This document shows, piece after piece, positions 51,020 to 61,800 of a stretch of 64,000 nucleotides of DNA (positions within the stretch are counted from its first letter, which is position 1; every line of letters starts with the position of its first letter). This DNA comes from an uncultured Bacteroidaceae bacterium (GTDB lineage: Bacteria; Bacteroidota; Bacteroidia; Bacteroidales; Bacteroidaceae), in assembly GCA_944320785.1 (NCBI GenBank), contig CALUIR010000002.1, forward strand, positions 124,001 through 188,000, in the 5' to 3' direction. The position numbers and the translations under genes were made by a program. The notes under the pieces were generated by a model that saw only the letters and a list, made by a program, of their open reading frames with translations, did no database searches and had not been told where the DNA came from.

Positions 51020-51817
51020 TTAACAATGGCTGAACAGCCATTCGATGCCTTTGGCGATGCCATCCTCATCGACCGTGGCGGTCACATGGTTGGCGGCGGC
51101 CTTCACTTCATCGTGCGCATTGCCCATGGCAATGCCGATGGCGGCGTGGCGAAGCATGGGGATGTCGTTTCCTCCGTCGCCGAAAGCCACCGTGTCTTCC
51201 AACCGCAGGCCGAAATGACGGATGATTTCGTCGATACCCCGCTGTTTGGTGTTGCCCTTTGCCGTGATGTCCGCGAAGGCGGGATGCCAGCGCCCTATCT
51301 CGCATAGGGTGAGGTGCGGGGCAATTTCCTGTTCTTCGGCCTCGTTGATGAAAGGGGTCAGCTGGAACACTTCTTTCCCGCTCCCCAGGATTTCTTCGGG
51401 CGGTGTGGTCGGCATGGGGGTGGTCACCTTCAAGTATTCGTAAAACACTTGCCGCACCCGTTCGTCGGGCTGGCAGACGCGCACGTTGTCCTCGCCCACC
51501 ACGATGCAAGGAATGCCCCTCCTTGCGCAAAAATCCACGATGGTTTGCACGTCTGTTGGCGGGATGGGGCTTTTGTAGAGGGTCTGCCCGTCGGCAAAGC
51601 AATATGCGCCGTTCATGGTGACGTAGCCGTCGATCAGCCGCCGTTTTTCCAATTCTTCTAAATTGTTGATGAGGATGCGCGGTCGCCCGGTGGCGATGAA
51701 GATGCGGCAGCCGGCTTCTTTTGCGCGGAGGATGGCTTCAATGGCCGAGGTTGGAATCCGATGCGTGCGGAAAGACACCAGCGTGCCGTCGATGTCGAAG
51801 AAAAGGGCTTTGTTCAT
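51020..51817 (-). CDS. Cof-type HAD-superfamily phosphatase
   Basis: The 265-aa protein from ATG 51817 (51820 is equally good) has the HAD motifs: I FFDIDGTLVSF, II IFIATGRP, III Lys in AKGNTKQRGI and IV GDGGNDIPML. The C2B cap and length fit the Cof subfamily, which dephosphorylates sugar phosphates or cofactors in the cytoplasm. The frame is open a further 51 codons upstream, across the promoter, so the longer start is rejected. Confidence 0.92.
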   Translation of the reverse strand: MNKALFFDIDGTLVSFRTHRIPTSAIEAILRAKEAGCRIFIATGRPRILINNLEELEKRRLIDGYVTMNGAYCFADGQTLYKSPIPPTDVQTIVDFCARRGIPCIVVGEDNVRVCQPDERVRQVFYEYLKVTTPMPTTPPEEILGSGKEVFQLTPFINEAEEQEIAPHLTLCEIGRWHPAFADITAKGNTKQRGIDEIIRHFGLRLEDTVAFGDGGNDIPMLRHAAIGIAMGNAHDEVKAAANHVTATVDEDGIAKGIEWLFSHC

Positions 51818-51865
51818 CATGTTGCTGATTCTGTTTCTTTGTTCCCTTCGCAAGGAAAGGGGCTG

Positions 51866-51896
51866 CAAAGGTATGGAAAATTTTCGGAAAGGCAAC
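51866..51896 (-). promoter_or_regulatory. Promoter of the Cof-type phosphatase gene
   Basis: On the minus strand GTTG (51893-51896), 19 bp, TACCTTTG (51866-51873), 49 bp before the start. Confidence 0.6.
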
Positions 51897-52031
51897 ATGC
51901 GGGGCGGCCTGCCTGCATTTCCTGCAGGGGGTGCGCCGTGGTTGCGGCTGTTGCCGTTCCAACCGCATTGCAATTATTGTTCAACCGGCGATTTTGGCCG
52001 GAATGTGCAAAAGATGGTTTCCTTTCATTCC

Positions 52032-52039
52032 TATTTTTG
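52032..52039 (+). promoter_or_regulatory. Candidate -7 box of the esterase operon
   Basis: TATTTTTG matches TAnnTTTG 31 bp ahead of the SGNH gene; the -33 position is not conserved, as expected if an activator is needed. Confidence 0.4.
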
Positions 52040-52070
52040 CCTGCAAATCATTCATTAAATAATTGCAATC

Positions 52071-54035
52071 ATGAAAAACAGGTTTAAAAGCTTTTTCTTG
52101 GCAGCGGCATGCTGCTTGGGACTGAACGGGGCGTGGGCGCAAGAAGCTCCCACCATCCACACGATTGGTGACTCCACGATGGAGGAAAAGTCCACCGATC
52201 CTTCTATTAACACGAACGGGCAGCGCGGGTGGCCGCAGATGTTGCCCCAGTTCATGATAAACGGGGCGAAGCTGAACAACCGTGCCAAGAGCGGGACGAG
52301 TTCAAAGACGTTTTATGAGAACAGCCGTTTCTGGACAACCGTGAAGCCTCAAATCAAAGAAGGCGATTGGGTGATCATCCAGTTCGGCCACAATGACGAG
52401 AAACATGATGGTGCCGACGGCGAGACCGGCACGTATCCTTGGACGACCTACAAAGAATACCTGACCAAATATGTCAATGAAGTCCGTGAACTGAAGGCGA
52501 ACCCGATTCTGTTCACCCCGATTGTGCGCGGTTACTTTTCGGCAGGCAAAATCACGGACAAGGGCGCACACAACTTGGGGCCTGACAATATCATGAACTC
52601 AGGCCGCGATTTGGATTATGTGGCTGCCATGAAGGAAGTGGCTGAAGAAACCAACTGCCCGTTGGTGGACCACACGGCCTTGACACGTGCCATCTGCGAT
52701 GAATACGGGGCAGAGAAAACAGGCGAACTGATATATAATGTGGGCGATGGCACGCATATCGGCGAATATGGCGCATCGCTTTATGCCCGTCTGGCCGTGC
52801 AAGGCTTGCTGGCCGAAGGGTTGCTGACCGAATATTTCAACGCCGACCCGGAGGTGATGATTAATCCCACCTCTCATGATTACGGGAAAACTTACGTGAA
52901 TGCCGGCGCGGTTTATGCCTTTTCCATCAGCGGCATCGACTTGGAACCGCAGGCAGGGACGGTGAATGTGGTGGCTTCCGAAAACTTCTTGGTGTCGCTG
53001 GATGCAGCGGATGGCTTCGCTTCCACTTTGGACATTCCTTATGAGAACGGGAATGTGCCGATGACAAGCCTTTATGTGAAATTCCTCCCGGCTACGCAAG
53101 GAGTGAAGGAAGGCACGGTGACCATCAGCAACGGGACAAGCACCAAGACGGTGACGTTGACGGGCGAAGGCGTTTCGTTTGAAGGAGGCGCGGAAGCGAT
53201 GGTTTATTGGGAACTGAGCAAAAACTCGGATGCGACAGTGACAGGGCCTGTCGTGGCAGGCGAGGAAGCATTCAGCCAGATGTACGTGAACCGCTATGCC
53301 GTGCCGGGAAGCACCAGCGACCCTGCGCAATGGGAAGGCGGCTTGGTGGACCCCTCTACGAAAGTGCAGCGTTGCGTGATTGAAGGTGATGCATGGCCGG
53401 CCGGGGAAATCGACGTGGACTATAACCGCTATGTGGAGTTCTCTGTGAAGGCGAACGAGGGGACGGTGTTCAACGTGGACTCCATCGGCATGTATGTGGG
53501 CGGCAACGGCGGAAGTGGCATGTGCTTCCGCGTGATGTGCAGCACCGACCCTGGCTTCGGCGAATACACCTTGATCAGCAATCGCCCGAACAATGCCAAG
53601 AACGTGATGTACCAAGTTTCATTGAAGCAGATTATGGCCGTGAATGGCGGCGAGACCCTCTATGTACGCATCTATCCGTGGTATGACGGCGCAGCAACGG
53701 GGAAATCCCTCTGCATTTATGGCGTGACGGTGAAAGGCGTGGTGACGGAAAGCGGCGGTGTGGCCATCGGCGGGACGGATGCCGGGCAGGCGGCCTACTG
53801 CTATCCGGCGGTGACGGAAGATGCCGTCGCCTTGCATTATTCCTTGGACAGCGACGGCGAGGTGCGCATCAGCTTGCACGATGCGTATGGGCGGTTGGTG
53901 ATGTCGGAGGGCGGCTACCGGCAGGCCGGTGCTTGCAATCATCCGTTGTCGTTGGGAACATTGCCGCAAGGCATCTATTTTTGCACGCTGGAAACAGCCG
54001 ATGGCTCGGAAACCGTGCGCATCGTGAAGAAGTAA
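52071..54035 (+). CDS. Rhamnogalacturonan acetylesterase-like SGNH protein with sorting tail
   Basis: The 654-aa protein has a signal peptide (ending GAWAQ), then an SGNH/GDSL domain (about 27-260): block I THTIGDSTMEE (nucleophile Ser in GDST), block III IIQFGHNDEKH and block V GDGTHIGEYG. The motif set is that of rhamnogalacturonan acetylesterases (CE12 type). A strand-rich, Ig-like middle follows (300-380), then a 150-residue jelly-roll-like domain and a Por-type C-terminal tail (LPQGIYFCTLETADGSETVR). It should remove acetyl groups from pectin outside the cell. The pectin esterase gene follows after 21 bp. Confidence 0.88.
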   Translation: MKNRFKSFFLAAACCLGLNGAWAQEAPTIHTIGDSTMEEKSTDPSINTNGQRGWPQMLPQFMINGAKLNNRAKSGTSSKTFYENSRFWTTVKPQIKEGDWVIIQFGHNDEKHDGADGETGTYPWTTYKEYLTKYVNEVRELKANPILFTPIVRGYFSAGKITDKGAHNLGPDNIMNSGRDLDYVAAMKEVAEETNCPLVDHTALTRAICDEYGAEKTGELIYNVGDGTHIGEYGASLYARLAVQGLLAEGLLTEYFNADPEVMINPTSHDYGKTYVNAGAVYAFSISGIDLEPQAGTVNVVASENFLVSLDAADGFASTLDIPYENGNVPMTSLYVKFLPATQGVKEGTVTISNGTSTKTVTLTGEGVSFEGGAEAMVYWELSKNSDATVTGPVVAGEEAFSQMYVNRYAVPGSTSDPAQWEGGLVDPSTKVQRCVIEGDAWPAGEIDVDYNRYVEFSVKANEGTVFNVDSIGMYVGGNGGSGMCFRVMCSTDPGFGEYTLISNRPNNAKNVMYQVSLKQIMAVNGGETLYVRIYPWYDGAATGKSLCIYGVTVKGVVTESGGVAIGGTDAGQAAYCYPAVTEDAVALHYSLDSDGEVRISLHDAYGRLVMSEGGYRQAGACNHPLSLGTLPQGIYFCTLETADGSETVRIVKK

Positions 54036-54056
54036 CAACCTTAAAAGAATGATGAT

Positions 54057-57000
54057 ATGGAAAAGAACTTGTTTAGGACCGTATTGTTGTCTGCGTTTGC
54101 CCTTGCATCGGCATGGGCCGGCGCACAGACCTTCACCAACGAGGAAGTGTCGGCAACGTGGGGAATGGCGAGCGGGGAGGATGAGCCTTCGCAAGCCGTA
54201 GTGACGGACGAGGCTGCATTCAGTTCCACGTCTTTTGTGCTGGGCAGCGAGTTGTCGTTCACGGAAGTCAAGACGTTTTTGGGAGTGAGCGGCGACGTGC
54301 CGATGAATGGTTACACTCCCTCTGCCAAGATGAACAACCCGGCGGAAGGGCATGATTGGACTTTCACGGTGAAGCCTGCCCAGGGATTGACGTTCCAGCC
54401 CTCGGAGGTGTCTTTCTGCTCCGGCGTGTTCGGCACGAGCGGCGGCAGCTTGGACATTGTGGTGCGTTATGCCGATGGAACGGAAGAAACGTTGGCCACA
54501 GGGGTGAAGTCGAACCGTTCCCCCAATTCCGATGACCCACGCACGGTGGATCCTTCCGTCCACACTTATCCGGTGTCGGGGCAAGCCACGAGTGATGCGT
54601 TCTCTTTGGTCGTGAAGTTGTACGGGCATAACGCAGGGAAAGAAATCGCCCTTTCCAACGTGACCGTCAAAGGGACGGTAAACGGGACGGCCATCGATGT
54701 TCCCCAATATGCGTTGAACGTGGCGATGGAGCCGGAAAATGCCGGCGAGGTCGAGCAGTTGCCCGGCGGCGCGTTGTTGGACGAAGGCACGGAAGTGACC
54801 CTTACGGCTGTCCCTGACTTTGGCTTCCGCTTTGTGAACTGGGTGAATGCGGCAGGCGATGAAGTGTCGGCAGAGAACCCTTACACCTTTGCGCTACAGG
54901 CCGACACGGATTTGAAAGCCGTGTTCGAGCAGGTGAACGTGTATTCCTTCTCCACCCGTTGCATCAACGACATGGAGCTTCAGGTGGGTTCCGTCACATT
55001 AGACCCGTTGCCTGTCGGGGGGAAATACGAAGAAGGCACGGTGGTGACGGTCACTGCCAATGAACTCCCCATCGCCCGCTTCCTGAACTGGGCGGACGAG
55101 TTTGAGAATGCCAACGTGACCACAGCCGAACGCATCGTGACGGTGGATCGCGACATGGAGATTGTGGCCAACTACGAGATACAGGACTTCATTGCCGCCT
55201 TCAATTCCGACAAGGGCGAGATATGGGCCGGACGGGGCGACGGTTATCCTTTTGCCGCCGATTATGCGTGGGATGCAGAGCGCAATGCCACGGCCTCTGT
55301 GGTGAAAGCCAGCGACGGCACGCTGCTGGAAGGCAATGCGAGCGGCACGCCGGTGGTGCGTTTGCGCGAAAGTTGCGTCATCAGTTCGGTGAGCGGGCTG
55401 TACATGAACGGCTACAACAGCAAGGACGTGGCCATGCAGTTCCAGTTCTCCACGAAAGGTTTCACGTCCGTCCGCTTCACGGGCGACTTGGTGGCGAAGA
55501 ATGCTGCCTGCGTCCACTGGACAGTGTCCTATTCCGTGGACGGGAAAGAGTTCAAGCAATTGGTGACGGAAGAGGGCGTTCCCGTGGATTATGCCTTGAC
55601 GGCCAGCGTGGCCATGCCGGTGGATTTTGAACTTCCTGCAGAAGAAGCAGCCGGGAAAGACATGGTTTATATCCGCTTCACGGGGACAGGCGACGAGATA
55701 TTCAAGGATTATGCGTTCGACAAAGTGGATGATGCAAGCGGTTTGAATTATTGTTCCAACAGCGAGACGGGATTGGGCAACGTTTATGTCTTTGGCGACC
55801 CGGTGGTGGAAGAAGACCACGATGCCCCCACCGTGAAAGCCATCACCCCGGCAGACGGGGCAACCGGCATCTCGTCGGCAGGGCGCATCACCGTGACGTT
55901 CAGCGAGAGGATACAGGAAGGCCAAGGCGAGGCCACGCTGGCAGGCAATGGCAAGAGCATCACGCTGGAGCCGGAGTACGGCAGTTCTTCGGTGACATTC
56001 CGCTACAACAACCTGGCTTATTCCACGGATTACACCTTTGCTTTGCCTGAAGGCTATGTGACGGACCGTTCCGGCAACCCGGCTCCTGCCGTGCAGGCCA
56101 CTTTCACCGTGATGGAACGCACGAAGCCGGAGAAGCGCACCTTCAATGCCATCGTGGACCAAAGCCTGGAGGCAAGCATCGCGCCGACCCAGACGGAGAT
56201 AGGGCAATACAAGACCATCCAGGAAGCCATCGATGCCGTCCCCACGGACAATGACGAGCCTTGGCTGATATTCATCAAGGCCGGTTACTACAACGACCTG
56301 AACAACCGCACCTTCCCCTCCGGCAAATACACGGAGGAAGACCAGTCGGGCGACCTGCCGGCCACGGAAGACAGCCGCATTGTCATCGTGGACCGCCCGT
56401 TCGTCCACTTGATTGGCGAGGACGTGGAAAAGGTGACCATCGCGCAAGACCGCATTGCAGGCCGCAACGCTGCCGACACGAGCCAGCCTTGGTACAACGT
56501 GGCCGAGGGTGCTACCTTGGTGGTGACGGCCAACGACTTCTATGCCGAGAACCTGACCATCGACAATGAATGGTGGACCCAATATGAAGGGACAGGCACA
56601 CGCGGCCCGCAGGCATTGGCGCTCTATGTGGAGGCCGACCGCGCCGCTTTCAACAACTGCCGCATCCGTTCCTACCAGGACACCTACCTCAGCCCCAAGA
56701 CGCAGAACACCAACCAAGGGAACAAGCAGCCCCATTACTATGACCGCAACTATTTCCGCAACACCTTCATCGAGGGTGCGGTGGACTTCATCTATGGCGG
56801 CGGCGACGTGTATTTCGACAATTGCACGCTGAACATCGTGCGCGACGCAGGCGGCTACATCGTGGCACCGTCCCATTACCCGGACACCCGCTGGGGATAC
56901 GTGTTCCGCAACACGGTCATCACGGCTCCCGATGAGGACAACACGCAGGTTTACTTCGGCCGCCCGTGGCACAATGCGCCGAAAACCGTGTTCATCGACA

Positions 57001-57740
57001 CCGAATGCCGCGTGAAGCCTTACGAGGGCTACTGGTACCCGGAGATGGGAGCCATCCCCGCCTTGTGGGCTGTGTATAACATCTGGGATAAGAATGGCTA
57101 CCTGATGAGCAACGAATCGAGGGAAGACTATTGGTATGAAGGCGACGACGGCCAAAGGGTGGAAGGCAAGGCCAAAAACTACCTGACCGACGAGGAGGCC
57201 GCTGCCTACACGGTGGAGAACGTGATGAGCGGCGACGGCAGCGACTTGGCCACCGGCATCTGGAACCCGCTGCCGATGGTGGAGCAGACCGCGAAGCCTG
57301 TGCTGCGTGCCGGAGCGGAAGGCAACGTGGTGTGGGACGACGACGAATACGCCATCTGCTACGTGGTGAAAGTGGACGGCGAGGTGGTAGCCTTTGTCAC
57401 CGAACCCGCTTATGCGGCTCGTGAAGGCGAGACGGTCGTTGTGCAGTCCGTCAACGAATACGGCGCATTGAGCGAACCCTCTGATGCCTTCACGGCCACC
57501 GGCACTTCGGCAGGCGAAGGCATCCGCGACGGCGTGGTCGAGGGCATCACCGTCGTCGGCGGCAAGGGCATGGTCGCTGTGCGCGGCATCTCGGAGCCGG
57601 TGCGCATATCCGTTTACACGATGGGCGGCATGCTGGTGCAGGAGATGGACGTGGACCGCAACGTTTCGTTCTCCCTCCCCGCAGGCTTCTACATTGTGAA
57701 GGCAAACGGCACGGTGGCCAAAGTGGCCGTCAGCCGTTGA
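54057..57740 (+). CDS. Large multidomain pectin methylesterase (CE8)
   Basis: The 1227-aa protein has a signal peptide (ending GAQ), an N-terminal beta domain (25-210), two InlB-like beta repeats (about 217-375, GFRFVNWVNAAGDEV and ARFLNWADEF), a second beta domain, an Ig-like Big_5 domain (590-690) and a pectinesterase beta-helix (about 695-1080). Catalytic markers are SYQDTYL (about 873), AVDFIYGGGDV (about 909) and GRPWHN (about 967). The last 70 residues form a Por-type sorting tail (GFYIVKANGTVAKVAV). It demethylates homogalacturonan at the cell surface, working with the acetylesterase upstream. Confidence 0.92.
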   Translation: MEKNLFRTVLLSAFALASAWAGAQTFTNEEVSATWGMASGEDEPSQAVVTDEAAFSSTSFVLGSELSFTEVKTFLGVSGDVPMNGYTPSAKMNNPAEGHDWTFTVKPAQGLTFQPSEVSFCSGVFGTSGGSLDIVVRYADGTEETLATGVKSNRSPNSDDPRTVDPSVHTYPVSGQATSDAFSLVVKLYGHNAGKEIALSNVTVKGTVNGTAIDVPQYALNVAMEPENAGEVEQLPGGALLDEGTEVTLTAVPDFGFRFVNWVNAAGDEVSAENPYTFALQADTDLKAVFEQVNVYSFSTRCINDMELQVGSVTLDPLPVGGKYEEGTVVTVTANELPIARFLNWADEFENANVTTAERIVTVDRDMEIVANYEIQDFIAAFNSDKGEIWAGRGDGYPFAADYAWDAERNATASVVKASDGTLLEGNASGTPVVRLRESCVISSVSGLYMNGYNSKDVAMQFQFSTKGFTSVRFTGDLVAKNAACVHWTVSYSVDGKEFKQLVTEEGVPVDYALTASVAMPVDFELPAEEAAGKDMVYIRFTGTGDEIFKDYAFDKVDDASGLNYCSNSETGLGNVYVFGDPVVEEDHDAPTVKAITPADGATGISSAGRITVTFSERIQEGQGEATLAGNGKSITLEPEYGSSSVTFRYNNLAYSTDYTFALPEGYVTDRSGNPAPAVQATFTVMERTKPEKRTFNAIVDQSLEASIAPTQTEIGQYKTIQEAIDAVPTDNDEPWLIFIKAGYYNDLNNRTFPSGKYTEEDQSGDLPATEDSRIVIVDRPFVHLIGEDVEKVTIAQDRIAGRNAADTSQPWYNVAEGATLVVTANDFYAENLTIDNEWWTQYEGTGTRGPQALALYVEADRAAFNNCRIRSYQDTYLSPKTQNTNQGNKQPHYYDRNYFRNTFIEGAVDFIYGGGDVYFDNCTLNIVRDAGGYIVAPSHYPDTRWGYVFRNTVITAPDEDNTQVYFGRPWHNAPKTVFIDTECRVKPYEGYWYPEMGAIPALWAVYNIWDKNGYLMSNESREDYWYEGDDGQRVEGKAKNYLTDEEAAAYTVENVMSGDGSDLATGIWNPLPMVEQTAKPVLRAGAEGNVVWDDDEYAICYVVKVDGEVVAFVTEPAYAAREGETVVVQSVNEYGALSEPSDAFTATGTSAGEGIRDGVVEGITVVGGKGMVAVRGISEPVRISVYTMGGMLVQEMDVDRNVSFSLPAGFYIVKANGTVAKVAVSR

Positions 57741-57757
57741 TCAAATTCCCGCATGCT

Positions 57758-57794
57758 AAAGGGGACGCGCCGCAGAGGTGCGCCCCCTTTTTTT
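57758..57794 (+). terminator. Terminator of the esterase operon
   Basis: AAAGGGGACGCGC (57758-57770) pairs with GCGCCCCCTTT (57780-57790), one bulge, followed by a T-run. Confidence 0.85.
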
Positions 57795-57887
57795 GCTTGC
57801 ACGGGAGGAAACCTCCGCCCGGCGGGGAGGAAAAGCCGCCTTGCCCGTGCAAGAACTTCGGTTCATGCGGGCAAATTCTTTATCTTT

Positions 57888-57971
57888 AGGTTAGAGATGC
57901 ACATCCTCAGCCTAAAGATGTGCATCTCTAACTTAAGGATATGCATTCTTAGGCTGAGGATGAACTTTTTG
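57888..57971 (+). repeat. Degenerate 21-bp tandem repeat with palindromic core
   Basis: Four units start at 57888, 57909, 57930 and 57951, with consensus AGSYTRARGATGYRCATYCTY. The core GATGTGCATC is self-complementary. This produces a perfect 16-bp inverted repeat (57890-57905 with 57917-57932) and an overlapping 14-bp one (57902-57915 with 57949-57962) that exclude each other. The 57741-58091 gap holds no gene. Confidence 0.75.
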
Positions 57972-58091
57972 CACGGCCAACTTGGGTTTCTTTCCCGTGC
58001 GACTTGGCCTTTCTCCCCGTGTAGCCCGGCAAATTCATGCGGCTGCGCATACGAAACCTTGCCGCTTCCCGTTATAAAGAGAAAAAGAAAC

Positions 58092-58619
58092 ATGAAACAC
58101 TACCTTTCCTATCTCTGGACGGCCTTGTGCCTCCTCCTCCTGCCAGGGTTGCTTCCTGCCGCCGAGCCGGAGGGCAACCTTTACCCCACGCCTACGCGGC
58201 TGTTCCACATTGCCCGCAGCGTGAACCGCAACTTGGTGTGCTATGACGCCCGCCTGTCTGATGGCCGCTTGGACACTTCCGAGCCGATGGCTGTGTATTG
58301 GATGAACCGCGAGGAGCATGAAGGGCAGCGCGGCGGCCTGAGCTTCATCCAGCGCAAGCTGGCCTACGGTTACGAGGTCGTGGTCGAAGGCGATGATTCC
58401 AGCGTGATAACTCTCACGGCTTATCCTGCGCGGCAGTTGGAGATTGTGCGCGACGGCGAACGCTACGTGTGCCGCACCATCATTGGCGGGCAGTTGTCCG
58501 TCCTCCAGTGGCTTTACGTGAAGGCCAGCGATTGGAATCCCTTGGGCGTGGAGTACGTGGAACTGCACGGCCGCTCTGTTGCCACGGGCGAAGAAACTGT
58601 GGAGCGCGTGAAGCGGTAG
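58092..58619 (+). CDS. DUF4833 secreted protein
   Basis: ATG 58092 gives a signal peptide (LCLLLLPGLLPAA). The 175-aa protein matches DUF4833 in LFHIARSVNRNLVCYDARL, PMAVYWMNREEHEG and LSFIQRKLAYGYEV. The family is widespread in Bacteroidetes and of unknown function, probably periplasmic. The frame upstream stays open through the 21-bp repeats, but that longer form has no leader and is rejected. Confidence 0.85.
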   Translation: MKHYLSYLWTALCLLLLPGLLPAAEPEGNLYPTPTRLFHIARSVNRNLVCYDARLSDGRLDTSEPMAVYWMNREEHEGQRGGLSFIQRKLAYGYEVVVEGDDSSVITLTAYPARQLEIVRDGERYVCRTIIGGQLSVLQWLYVKASDWNPLGVEYVELHGRSVATGEETVERVKR

Positions 58620-58832
58620 CCGCCCTTTTTGGGGGCATCGCCCGTTGGATTGCCCCGTCGTTTCCTTGGAAGTTTCCGCCTTCCTTCTTATATTTGCCCA
58701 AGCATACAGGGGATGCGCAGGCAGCGTCCTCGGCCTTGCATGGGGCAAGCGCCGTGGCCCGTTCCGCGTTGGCCGCGCCTCCTTTCCAATCAACCGAACC
58801 AAACCGGGCGGAGCAGGAACGGCGAAGCCGCA

Positions 58833-61800
58833 ATGATTGCAACGATGAAACAATTCTGCATGGCTCTCCTGCTGGCCTTTGGCAGCCTCCCGCTGCCGCT
58901 GAGAGCAGGCATCACCCTCCATGAAGCGTCCGGCGTGACCCAGACGAAAGCCACGCTGAGCGCAACCTTCACAGACCTTTCCGCCGCGCACGGGTTCCAG
59001 TACAAATACGGGACGTTGCCGGAAATCGACGATTTCTCCCGCTTCGCCCTTGCGCCGGAGAGCGACCCGGTGCAGTTGTCCACCTCCGGCCATGCATGGT
59101 CTGCCCGCGAGGCGCGCGGGTGGGTGGAAAGCCACGGCGGGCTGGCGGCGGGGCAAAGCTCCACGATGTCGGCTACGGCCATGCTCCACCAAGCGGCCAC
59201 CCTCACCTTCGAATGGAGCGTGGATTCGGAAGAAGGCGTTGGCATCCTTTCTTTCAAAGTGGACGGCGAGGAGGTGGCTTCCATCTCCGGCCTGGTGGAT
59301 TTCACCGCCGTGTCTCGTAATTTGGCTGCCGGCGAGCATACCTTTGAGTGGACGTATGCCAAGAGTTCGGAAACCAACGTGGGACTGGACATCGGCATGG
59401 TGCGCAACATCCACTTCCGCAACACCACGCCGGGCGAGTGGATTGACGTGGCGGTGACCGGCAGTGAAGCATTGTTGGACGCGCTTTATCCGGGAAAAGA
59501 CTACCTGTTCCGGGCATATGAGGTCAACATGGGCTATCAATTCACGGGGATAGGGACGTTTAAGACGAAAGAAATAACGTTTGGCAGCATCCAAACCACC
59601 CCGGTTACTCAGACTACAGCAACGGTGGCTGCTAATGTAGATACTGGCGATGCCCATGTGTCAATGGTCTTAACCGTTGGAGAGGACAGGCCGGATTGGC
59701 GCGATGATTCCCAGATGTTGCAATACGCATTCAAGGAAAACTCCCTTCCTTGCACGATTGTTACATCGAATGAAACCTATTGGGAACCGGGTACAGATGA
59801 GGGAGAACCGGTCATATTCAATGACACGAGTGACCGCTTAGGTGTGAATTATCCGTCATTCGGAGTTCAGGTGGAATTGACGGAACCCGCTACAATTACC
59901 TTTGATTGGAAGATGACAGGTGGAAATGCGAACAATAATGTGTTGTATTTTAACGTGGATGGCAAGACGGAAGCATGGACAAGGGAAACATCCGGCTATG
60001 CGGCAAAGGCATTCCAGCTTTCAGCAGGGATACATAAGATATTGTGGGAAAGGAATGTGTATGCCAATGGAACGGCTTATGTGAAGAACATTCAGATAGG
60101 AGAGCGTCCCATTTATGAGAATACGGCAAAACAATACCCTTTCACATTGCCTTCCACAAAGATAACGGGCCTTACTCCTAATTTGTCTTATAAAGGGCAT
60201 GTCGCGGTTTTGGATGAAAGCGGTGGATTGATTGTGCAAAGCCCTTGGATATACTTCACCACCCTGAATGTTTCGGCCGATGTGCTGGAAGCCACGGACG
60301 TGTCCCAAGCGTCGGCCACCATCCGGGGGCGGGTACATGGCGGCGATGCCACGGTCATTGCTGCCGGGCTGCAATACAAAGATGCTTCGGGCGACCGCTG
60401 GTCTGATTATCCGAAAGACGCATCCGCCGAGGAAATCTCCCAAGCGTTGACGCGGCTCCGCCCTTCCACCCTGTACCATTACCGGGCATATATCCAGGCA
60501 GAAGGCTGTGACACGGTGTTCAGCGACACGGGCGAATTCACCACGCTTGCCGTGCAGGCCTTGAAGCCTGTGGCGGTGCGCGTGGCGCAACATTCAGCCG
60601 TGTTGCAAGGCGAAGTCGTGTTTGGCGATGCCACCATCTATCAGCGCGGCATGCAGTTCCGCAGGACCGGGACTGCTGATTGGGAAGATGTGGAGGACAT
60701 TGGCGAAGATGCCGTTTTCACGTTGGCAAAGACCGGCCTGGAGATGGGCGTGGCCTATGAAGCGCGGACGTATATCCAGCCCGCAGGCGGCGACATTATT
60801 TACAGTGACATCCTTTCGTTTGCCACTTTGGACGTGTATATCGGGAAGACGGCCTACACCAGCACCCAGACCACTATCGACATGGTAGCCGCCTTGGTCT
60901 CGTTGGACGAGGGCGTGGTGGCCGATGAATACGGCTTCGAATACTATGCTTACTCCGACGGCTTCTATATGGGCGGCGGCGCGGCAGACCTTCCTTCGGA
61001 CACGGTGCGCGTGCCGGTGGTGCCGGAGGATGAGGCGTTGCATCTCCACTTGGACAGGCTGACCCCTCACTATACTTATTATTACAGGGCCTACGTCAAG
61101 ATAGGCGGGACGTATCATTACACGGAAGGCTATTTCGGGACGGACCGCACGTGGACCGGCGCACTGACGCAACGTGCCGGCATTGCCGTGGAAGCCGGGG
61201 AAATCACCCCGACCACCGCCCGGCTGAAGCTGGATGCCACGCAAGACGGCGATGCGGTGGTGACGCAGATCGAGTATGGCATGATGAATCCTAATTGGGT
61301 GGTGGAGGAATACCTGACTTGCGGCACGGATCTTTCTTTGGAAGGATTGACCCCCGGCACGAGCTATGGTGTGGCCTTCCGAGGGCTGGTGAACGGGCGT
61401 TGGTGTCCGTTGCTCCTGTCGTTGGACTGGGATTATTCCCTGTACGAATTTGAAACGTTGCCCCTCAACATCGAAGCAGGCTTCACGGACATCACCCAGA
61501 CGAAGGCCACGATGCAGATGAGCTTCATCTTCGGCAACGTGGAAGTGCGCGACCTGCATTACCGTTTGAACGGCGGCGAATACATCCCTTGCGGCGAGAT
61601 AACCGATACGCACATGACAATAGAATTGGAAGGCTTGAAGCCCGCCACGGAGTATCGCGTGGACTTCCGGGGCATCATGGGCGAGGAGACCCTTTGCTAT
61701 TGGGACAATTACTACGGCTATCCTTACCGCTTCACGACAAAAGCGGTGGAAGTGTCGGCCAGCGCGCCCGAAGTGTGGCAGACGGCGGCCACGATTGAAT

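Noticed and set aside
54999-57155. A 718-codon open frame antisense to the pectin methylesterase
   Set aside because: It is a shadow of the CE8 gene with no signal, motif or promoter. Similar long antisense frames at 60594-62510, 58035-59657, 756-1658 and 2981-3883 were dropped for the same reason.
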